This document shows, piece by piece, positions 55,772-64,000 of a stretch of 64,000 nucleotides of DNA (position 1 is the first letter of the stretch; each line of letters begins with the position of its first letter). The stretch comes from Saxidomus purpurata (lineage: Eukaryota; Mollusca; Bivalvia; Venerida; Veneridae), in assembly GCA_022818135.1 (NCBI GenBank), contig JAFMSR010000017.1, positions 12,972,561 to 13,036,560 of the forward strand, read 5' to 3'. The translations under genes and the position numbers were made by a program. The notes under the pieces are model-generated. The model saw only the letters and a program-made list of their open reading frames with translations, did not search any database and was not told where the DNA came from.

Positions 55772-58538
55772 GTTTATTATTATTATGATCAGAGGCGTAT
55801 ACAGCGTAAGTTCTTAAAACTTAATAAAATATTATTCATTACTGCTCTGTGGAGTTCTCACCAGTACCCGCCCCTTGAGGTCCTAGTCAAATATCGCCGA
55901 CGGGAAATGGTTTCTGTTTTCTGTTTCTGGTCTTAGTAATGGACTTGCCAGTTGAAGTAGTTCTGTTTGTATGTATTCATGTTTATTAAATTTTGTTTTT
56001 GTATAGGTTAAAAAGTACTGCAGTCAATGCAGAATTACAAAACATGTAGTTAATTCAAAAAAATTAACACGGGTAACAAACTTATGCAATGAAGCCATGA
56101 AATACCCGAGGCATATCACACAAATAAAATTAAAAGATTGGGAGTATGGGCAATTACTGATAACGGAACTTTTATCACTAATATTTAAAATTATTCTGAA
56201 AATTAAAAGGTCGACTTTTGTATTTTCATTTATTACTTGAACAGCATGCTAAAAATTTGGAATATTAAGAAGCAGTTGTCATATTTTGCAAAATTACATA
56301 AATTTTCATGTATTTCAATTCTATTACAAACACAAAAAAGAAATAAACATAAAAAATAACAACAAAATGGTTCCTATGAGGGTCTGCCACTTCTCGAAGG
56401 TACAAAATGTGTATAAGTATAAAATTCAAAGTATTTCAAGGGTCATAAAACAGGTAGTTCTCATTACAACGGTTTACAGTCTGTTACAAGGTTCATTTAG
56501 TCCATTTAACAATGAGTTTTGTGTGAAGCAGTTGTGTTGAGAAAATGGATGAACGAATAGTGACCTTGCTAATGTGTTCGAAGAAGAATGTTTTCAATCG
56601 TAAGACATTTTTACTTTTACAGTGTTGTATGTATAATTTGAACAAAAATAATTGGAATAGTACAACGATACTGCAGTAAAGCGGAGTTCACATATTGTTG
56701 AAGGAAACTGTGTTTAAAGGTAAAAGAATTTTCTACTTTTGATTTTAACATAATTTGATACCATCGATATATGCATTTTGAAATAAAAACCTACATACTC
56801 AGAAGTGTTATTTAGTTGATATATTAGCGTCATGTCACTTATATATATTGAACGCCCGTAAAAAGATAACTTGTAACTTTACATTTGTAATTGTTATTAT
56901 TTCTGAAAGATTTTTCTGAAAGATATGTCTAAGCATAATTGATACGCATTCGTAGCTTTCATTACAAATTGTACCATGACCAATTTTTATAACATGTAGA
57001 GAAATTATTATTGACATCAAACGAAGTTGCGGGACATACAATTTTACAACTACTATTAAGTTTTTTACTTGCTTTCAGATATATACAAGTACAAAATGTA
57101 TCTATAATTTCGCCCGAAGAGATCTTGCCATTTGTTATGCTAACCCCGACAGTGTGGATCAGAATGAAACGAATTTGGTTTACTAAGGTATGTTCGGCTT
57201 TCAATTACATATATTGACTTTATAAATATATAAATTAATTTTACACACTAGAAACAAATCGATTTGTTTCGTAGCTCAGTTTTAAGCGTACTTTTTAATG
57301 CAAATTTGATAATCTATACTTAGTGCTCCCGCACTACGAAGGTAAGTTAGTGATTTGGTTTAGCTATATGAAAATTTCAAACTTTGATAGGTAATGTAGA
57401 CTTTTCTCAATAATTATTTATTTTTTTAATTAAAAACTTAAAGTACAATAGGCATATATCCGTCACGTTTACACTACTAGAAAAGGAGTCCATATAACGT
57501 GCCAGTGTTATGTTGACTAGCTCGGCATGTAAGCATTATCAATATAATTTTTTTTTATACTTCAAAGTCAAAATAATCGCTATAATCAACGTTAATGGTG
57601 CGTTCAGGTACATTCTATATAAATATAATAATTATATTAAAGTATAAAAAGTTGAATAAGAAAATGAATGTTCACATGACTTGAACCTACATTATGCAGA
57701 GCTGGAGATATGTACACTAAATACTTACGTGCGACGAATATATGTTTATCATACTAGTAGTTTATTAACATACCATTTAGAAATGTTTTTGGGTGTGGTG
57801 AATGCAGATCTATATAGTCAAAATCAAATTCGTTACATACGTAAGCTTCGCACAGTGTTTCATTTAAACTTGTTATTTCATGAAGGACCTATTGTGGTGT
57901 TTTAGAATAGAAAAGGCAATCTTAAAAAATACGACTAGCGTAACAGGCTTGTTGTATAATATTGTTTGATTAATTGACCACATTATCTGGGTAATGGCTT
58001 CGCCATTACAGTTATATCTTTCACTGAAGGTGGCAAACGCTACTTTAGATAAGTTGCATGGTCATTAATGAAATGTCAGTTTACCACCAGTACTGATTTG
58101 CTATAATTTGGGTCAGCCACAGTTTAATTATATAATTTCAGCCACCAAAGAGCGAGGCAACAAAAAAGCTTCACGCAGGTTGCTAAACAAATAAAAATGC
58201 AGATTTTTTACAGCTTTTCCTCAGAAAAATTTAAAATGCAGATGTTTTACAGGCAGACGTACACTAAGATCTAAGAAAATCATTCCTAGATAATTAATCA
58301 TCAAGTGTTATGCTATGTAGTCATTCAGATCCACTGAAAATATGAGACTTTGTTCCATTTTAATTTATGTCTATATCGGGTAAAATCATTATAGTATCTA
58401 TCTATCTTGTAAAACTGCCTCACACCTCTCACGAGTATCATATAAATGCATAATAGTTTTTACAGTTAAGAGAATCAAGATTGTTAAAACTGTTAAAATG
58501 GTAAAAGAATAAAAGGTTCAAAAACAATTGTTGTACGA
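55772..58538. other. Gene-poor AT-rich stretch
   Basis: Only short unsupported frames. The ~160 bp before 58538 is probably the 3' UTR of the LINE fragment that follows. Confidence 0.45.
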
Positions 58539-58769
58539 TTAATAACTTAGTTGGGCCGACACCTGCTTGAATGATTCAAGACCAGGCAGAATCTCAATAT
58601 GCGTGAGTAATCTATTCCACAAGACTGTGGTATGGGTGAAAAAAGAGTACTTAAAGTAGTCCGAGTTTGCATGGGTGTGGCGGAGACCAGGGGGATGCAC
58701 ATGTCTTGTTAATCTGTTTGGGACTTCTAGGTAACTGGGCAGGGAGGTTGCTACAAGATTGTAGTACAT
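58539..58769 (-). pseudogene. C-terminal end of a CR1/jockey-like LINE ORF2
   Basis: A 76-codon frame reads NLVATSLPSYLEVPNRLTRH, then DYFKYSFFTHTTVLWNRLLT and LESFKQVSAQL. This is the conserved tail 'Y..SFFPRT...WN.LP......SL..FK' of many invertebrate LINE reverse transcriptases. Nothing upstream (above 58770) continues the RT, so it is a 5'-truncated insertion. It ends 64 bp before the TTAA element at 58833. Confidence 0.8.
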
Positions 58770-58832
58770 TTTCTAAAACATAACCAATTTGTATATTGCA
58801 TTTCAAATTGTTTCTCATAAGAATAATGTTAA

Positions 58833-60670
58833 GGATACACCAGGGGGTGTTGAACTTATACCGGTTGTGCCTTCCTTATAAAAGGAAGTATAGGCAAGCT
58901 GCATATCATTTTAAAGCTTATGAAATGTCCTTTTCAACTATGTAACGGCTTTTTTTAAATTATTTTGTATACTTACGCAAATGCAGATTTTGTGTTTTTC
59001 TAAAATGTGATTCAACTCTTCCATTATTCAACCTTGGTGGTCAAATTTTCAGGTATCTAACCGGTTTGATTTACAAAAGGGTATCTTTGATTTAATTTAT
59101 TTCCCCTATGGAAAAAGTTACAGTAAAATCAAAGTTTTGTACTGGTATATTGTGTACCACCTACACCAAAAGGGTCATAAAGTTTGAATGGAATCTTTTA
59201 TCAAAATTCTGAGATATACCCTTTTTAAGTTCATACATCAAACATTCCCCCTGTCAAGTTTCGTGCAGTTTTATTCAGAATTGATGGGTTTGAATCAATT
59301 AGAACATTGTCTACAAATCTTTGATTGCACTTCTGGAAAATGAAGAAAAATGGAATCTGAATGAAACCTCCCATTTACACCCATAAAATATAAAAGTACT
59401 GTCCTCTCCTTAACATTGACCAAGCTAAAGAGCTTATGGTACTACATTTTGTTAAAACCGAATTAATTTGTATGAATATTAATGAGATTTTAACAAAAAA
59501 TCTTGGTAATCTAGCAATGCTGGACACCTCAGTTTGAATAGCTTAATAAGCATTAAATGTAGCAATAAAGTCAATCACTTGGCAAGCTATAAAATGGCCA
59601 TTATGTTGTAGAGGTTATTCTGTGAGGGGCATTACCATTATCGTGGCAATAAATTACATCAGCATGGATTTAGAAGTACTGCTAAAAGAGAAAATGTCTG
59701 TAATGGGATAAGTACCAATCGTTTTAATGATACAATATAAAGCTTAGTACTTTAAATATTTAATATTTTATAAGAACTTAATAATTGGCAAGAAATGTTA
59801 TGTTTTATTTTTAAAAAAACTAGCAATATAACTAATAAATCAATAATGCTTAAAATTGTCAAAATTTAATGTTTGTATCGCTACAATATGACAATACTTG
59901 CTGAAAAAAAACACCTTCAGAGATACATACTTGTACACGTAATACCAGGTGGTACTGCCTTCTACAGTGCACACTCTGCAGGCATTAATTAATAGCTGAT
60001 AAAAAGATTGAACAGAATGTTGTCAATGACATGTTAAAAGAAAATATTATTATCAAGCTATGTGTATGCTTCAATCAATGCCCCCTTTAAATAATACTTG
60101 CTGGCTGTTTTTGGATGTTTTTATCGTGATCACATAATAATACATTAAGAGTTCTTTCTAATTTAAAGTTATCTCCTGGGTCCAGATCAATTAGTAGAGA
60201 GAGTGACAGATGTTTGTAATTGATGAACTATGATTCTACATATGTACGGGCCAATATATGACATTCTACATGTAATAATACGCATAACATTTTCATAAAT
60301 TCAGTTATCTTTTATAGCAGGACTGGTATAAGTTACTAATAACTATTTATTTTGTTGATAAGTCCTGCAAGTTTCCAACGGACCTCACTAAGACAGGTCA
60401 TATCATTGTTATTACGTGGAACCAATTCAGTTGGAAACTTTCCCTTACAAATGTATCCCCTCGAGAAAATTAATGACCTTCCCAGGCAGATGTTAAATCA
60501 AACAGAGCACTTATTTACCGCTACACTAGAATAATGCAGATAAAACACATATTTCTAAATTACTTAGAAAAATAGTTTTTATCGTGATGATAGAAAATAG
60601 TAAAGGCATTTAGATTATGTTAAAACCAAAACAATGACCACAAATGATAAATGGATCCCCTGGTGTTTCC
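58833..60670. mobile_element. 1.84 kb element with TTAA target-site duplication
   Basis: Left end GGATACACCAGGGG (58833-58846) and right end CCCCTGGTGTTTCC (60657-60670) are inverted repeats with one mismatch in 14. Each is flanked by TTAA (58829-58832; 60671-60674). piggyBac/Kolobok-type targeting is implied. It differs in terminus from the 27603-28530 element, so it is a separate family. Internal frames (e.g. 60352-60534) match nothing I know. Confidence 0.7.
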
Positions 60671-60674
60671 TTAA

Positions 60675-61861
60675 ATAATACCTTTCAATATATACAATAA
60701 CGATACATTTCATCTAATATTTCAACAAATATTTTCAGATTGACGAAAGACAATCGGGGTGATGTTTTCATGCATTTTAAGAAATGGCCTGCAAATGAAA
60801 GTCGTAGGCTGGAGAGGAACAACTAGACATGTCCCAACTGAACGCCCGGTGGCAGATTGTTACATGAATAATACCACTGAATCATATCAGTTCCGTAAAT
60901 TGTATCATTTTCAAGCTTTACTTGATATAATATTCATGTGCATGTACTTGCATGTTTCCGTTTCAGCTGTCTTGGATGTAAAGGGGCGTATGTTTATAAT
61001 GCATACGTGTATGTATATATTCTTATAGTTATGTTGTTATGTTGTCTATTTTGTTGTGCATGTATCTTGTAAAAACTTTAAAGATTACATAAACAACATT
61101 TTGTTTTAAGTGAAATATATGATTAAACCGGACACAGTTTGCATTTAAAATGGTGGCTGTACAGTTAATGTGTTTTTAATATGAATGGCAAATTGAGTAA
61201 ACATAGAATTTGGCTTCTAAAGGCTGACGACTGCTGAATACATGTGACCACTAGGCAGGTTATCTCATATAATAATGTTATCAATCAATTTCAATCGAGG
61301 ACTGTCAGATTCAATGGGCACGTCTAACAGACAGTGCTTGTTGTCCGGCCATGGCTATTTCAAATAGTTTTCACAGTTCCAGTCTTAATAGCCCTGCCTT
61401 CTTGTTTATGTCTAAGAGCCAATTAAAGTCCATAACTTACATCCCATCCCGTAACAGTCTGACTCATGATATGTCAATCATGTAAAAATCTCCAATCATT
61501 CTACAGGACAGGTGGTACCACCTTTTGTTATGAAATAGGCATGCCCATAGATTCCATAAAACTGCTCGAGATTGGTGGTCTAATTGTTATCGAAGATATA
61601 TGGTTTTCGTCTCAATGGCCAGATGCAGGCGACGTTAGGGGTTAGGGTTACTAACATGTACTACCGGTTTACATTTTCCCTTCTTCATACCTTTCTGATT
61701 AATTGCTTGTGGGTTTGGCGTTAAAGGTATATAATTGGAATTTGGCCATGTAACATATTTGTTTGAAACTTTAACATCTGATCATTTACACTCTTTTATG
61801 TTCACTTAGCGCTTAATTCAAGTACGAGTTTTACTGGAGGTATTTTTAAAATTTGATTTCC
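60675..61861. other. Unannotated stretch
   Basis: No supported gene. A short 'gttaggggttagggttac' at ~61633 is telomere-like only by chance length. Confidence 0.45.
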
Positions 61862-62083
61862 CTATCCTGGTTGCCCAACCAAGATAGAGTTATTTTATCA
61901 TAAGTAAAATTTTGATACACATACTTTGCCTACGGAAAGATATAAATATAAGACCTTTTTTATATTATATTTGTGAAATATTTGCATTAAATATTATATT
62001 TTTAGATGGAATTCATTAGAAGTTCAAGTTTGAAAATATATTATTACCCCCCTTTACCTATCTTGGGTGCGCACCCGAGATAG
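61862..62083. repeat. Twin 26-nt hairpins bounding a 222 bp unit
   Basis: 61862-61887 (CTATCCTGGTTG cc CAACCAAGATAG) and 62058-62083 (CTATCTTGGGTGC GCACCCGAGATAG) are both 26 nt, each with one mismatched pair, and share the CTATC-TGG / AGATAG frame. The DNA between and around them is very AT-rich. Confidence 0.7.
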
Positions 62084-63634
62084 ATTTGAAATAAATCTAT
62101 TCAGAAGCTACACGTAGGTTTAAATCTTGCATTTTGGATCAGAATGTTAAGATATTTGTATATCTATCCAATTCAAATGTAAAAGTAGAAATTATATTGA
62201 AATAAAAAAGAAATACTCAACGTTTTAAATACTTTCATATTAAATAATAACACAATTTTATAAAAGTTAATAAAATGTAAATTTCTGATAGGGATCGAAC
62301 TCTATGTAATGGGTCTTTTTGTTCATTAGATAAATCTCTAACAGAATAAAAATTATACAAAAAAAATTGTCATAACATGTTGCTTAAAAGTAATTGACCA
62401 CCTTTAATTTATATTCATTCATTCGTTCATTCATTCTTTTGTTTTTTTCGGCAAATTGTGGTTTTAATATTTATGTATGCTAAAATAGTATTTGTCATTA
62501 GGGCTAAAATAGTTTTTGTCATTAGGCATGAACTAGATATTGAAATAATGATTTATTGATCAATCGATTTATGTTTCGTTTGCACTGCGTCGACTAGCTT
62601 TACATGTATTCTTGTCGTTACTTTATTCGTATACATAATTGTGTGTTTCTGTTTAGCTAAGAGAAACTTTTGTTGTTATGTACAGCTCTACTTATCTACT
62701 TACTCCCTCTTCGTTTTTGTTGGTCGCTAGGTTAAGGCATGGAAAACTAAAACAAGAAAAACTGTGATACTACGTATTACAGCGGGCCTAGAAACAAAGC
62801 CTTCATGTTAATATTTTGAAATGGGAGATACAAATAAACTTTATAGACTTTAAAACATAGACGGAATAAATTTATATTCTAGGTTCATGTAAAGCAAACA
62901 CTTGACTATCTGGTTTGTGTAATTACAATCTATAGCCTAAACTTTGGCTACCTGTCACTTTATTGCTCTAACATGCCATTTCTGATTAAAATAGACTGTC
63001 AGTGACTGCACAGTGATACTTGCATTAAAAAACAAACTGAAGTGTAATTGTAAATTTTAAATAGTAAAAATCGAGTCATAGTAACGTAATGGACCCACTT
63101 TACCCGATACCGGAAAATACCGGCATGTTTGACCGATATCGGTTTTTATACTAGCCGAACAATAAGAATTTTTCACTACTAATTACACGTTACATTAAGC
63201 ATATCAAATAATTTGACGTTTACATGAATAAAAGATAGAAATATCAACTTTTTGACAATTTTAATGCTACACAATGAACAGTGGTTTAACCCATTCTTTA
63301 TCGTACCTTCCTAAGCGATTTTCATAACATTTTGTTCAAAGAACTATACACTACTTCACCTACATGATACATTTTCCAACCACGTATTAAATATTGTGGG
63401 CCGCTGCTGCGGCCCGCAATAATTATTAAATTCTTGGCTGTTTGATGTTCGTCTCTTTTAATGAATTAATTTTTTTGTCTTTCAATTTTCATTTTTACAT
63501 TATGTGTTGCATCATCTTGTTACATTACCTCAACACACAATTAAAATAATAATAAATTATTTCGCAATTAAAATAAATACGGTATATGCACATTTGTAAA
63601 CATACATTTGTATCGCGTCACTTACTGAAAGGTG
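62084..63634. other. Gene-poor stretch with one GC hairpin
   Basis: A strong hairpin at 63392-63421 (ATTGTGGGCCGC, loop tgct, GCGGCCCGCAAT; one G/T mismatch) is the only structure noted. 'accggaaaataccgg' and 'gaccgatatcggt' near 63110-63145 are short palindromes. No coding feature. Confidence 0.45.
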
Positions 63635-64000
63635 ATAATTTTGAGTGAATACATTTATTTTACATCCAGTATCGGTGAATTTCCATGTGTGTTATGAATC
63701 ATGCTATTTAGCCGAATTCGGCTAACTTCTTACTTTGATCATGGAAAAACATTGCTTTCAGCGTTTAGCATATTTTAGAAATTTTAGGAAAGTGAAAACA
63801 TAAATAACTAATTTTTTATCAGATACAATTTTAGCCTAAATGATTGCTATTTCGTGACTGAATTCAGTCACTGTCGGCCTAGCTTCTACTTTTGTTTACC
63901 GAAAAACTTTCATTGCTTCTTCAGTTACAGATAGTGAAATCAGGAATGACTGAAATTCAGTCAGATGCAATTTCAATCATATTCGAATCGTCTTGGAGTA
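63635..64000 (-). repeat. Second arm of the 366 bp inverted pair (truncated by window end)
   Basis: Reverse complement of 33912-34277 with scattered substitutions, including the same 18 bp palindrome (63854-63871). Similarity reaches the last base of the window, so the repeat probably continues to the right. Confidence 0.85.

Noticed and set aside
61624..61650. Interstitial telomere-like (TTAGGG) sequence
   Set aside because: Only about two imperfect units are present, expected by chance.

Overview
The window is AT-rich animal genomic DNA with GT-AG introns and many dispersed repeats. Several repeats resemble families I recall from bivalve mollusc genomes: tandem blocks with 'gggcaataactctg' and 'tgctccggacaagg', blocks with 'gacctagtttttgac', (GTCC)n/(GTCT)n tracts, and hairpins such as 'tatacccccc...gggggtata'. 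A bivalve is my best guess. The species cannot be fixed from sequence alone.

Positions 1-16.1 kb (minus strand) hold the N-terminal half of one protein-coding gene, a TRPM-family cation channel most like TRPM2. I could assemble twelve exons whose splice phases agree at every junction, giving about 722 residues. The first exon is the least certain, and the gene runs off the left edge before the transmembrane region. Its introns carry a ~146 bp tandem array, tRNA-derived SINEs, a decayed L1-like reverse transcriptase fossil in the opposite orientation, (GTCC)n-associated repeats and a CGGT-motif-rich pair of blocks.

Positions 16.1-36 kb contain no gene I recognise. They hold SINE copies, two degenerate tandem-repeat blocks, a ~200 bp (CA)n tract, a 4.1 kb element bounded by perfect 27 bp terminal inverted repeats (22864-26984), a 928 bp element flanked by TTAA duplications (27603-28530), and one arm of a 366 bp inverted repeat (33912-34277).

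Positions 36.1-41.2 kb (minus strand) hold a nearly complete non-LTR retrotransposon. It has an ORF1 with an L1-type RNA-binding fold, an AP-like endonuclease, a reverse transcriptase with YADD, a C-terminal zinc knuckle and a (TTG)n tail. All of it lies in one reading frame, broken only by a TAG between ORF1 and ORF2 and by two TAA codons in ORF2.

Positions 41.2-64 kb appear gene-free. Notable contents are clusters of palindromic AGAGATATCTCT-like motifs, one inside a 1.27 kb element with long inverted arms (44074-45340); two reverse-transcriptase fossils; a small poly(A)-tailed insertion with a 15 bp target-site duplication; two copies of a TA-flanked MITE; a 1.84 kb TTAA-flanked element; twin 26-nt hairpins; and the second arm of the 366 bp inverted repeat, which ends at the window edge.
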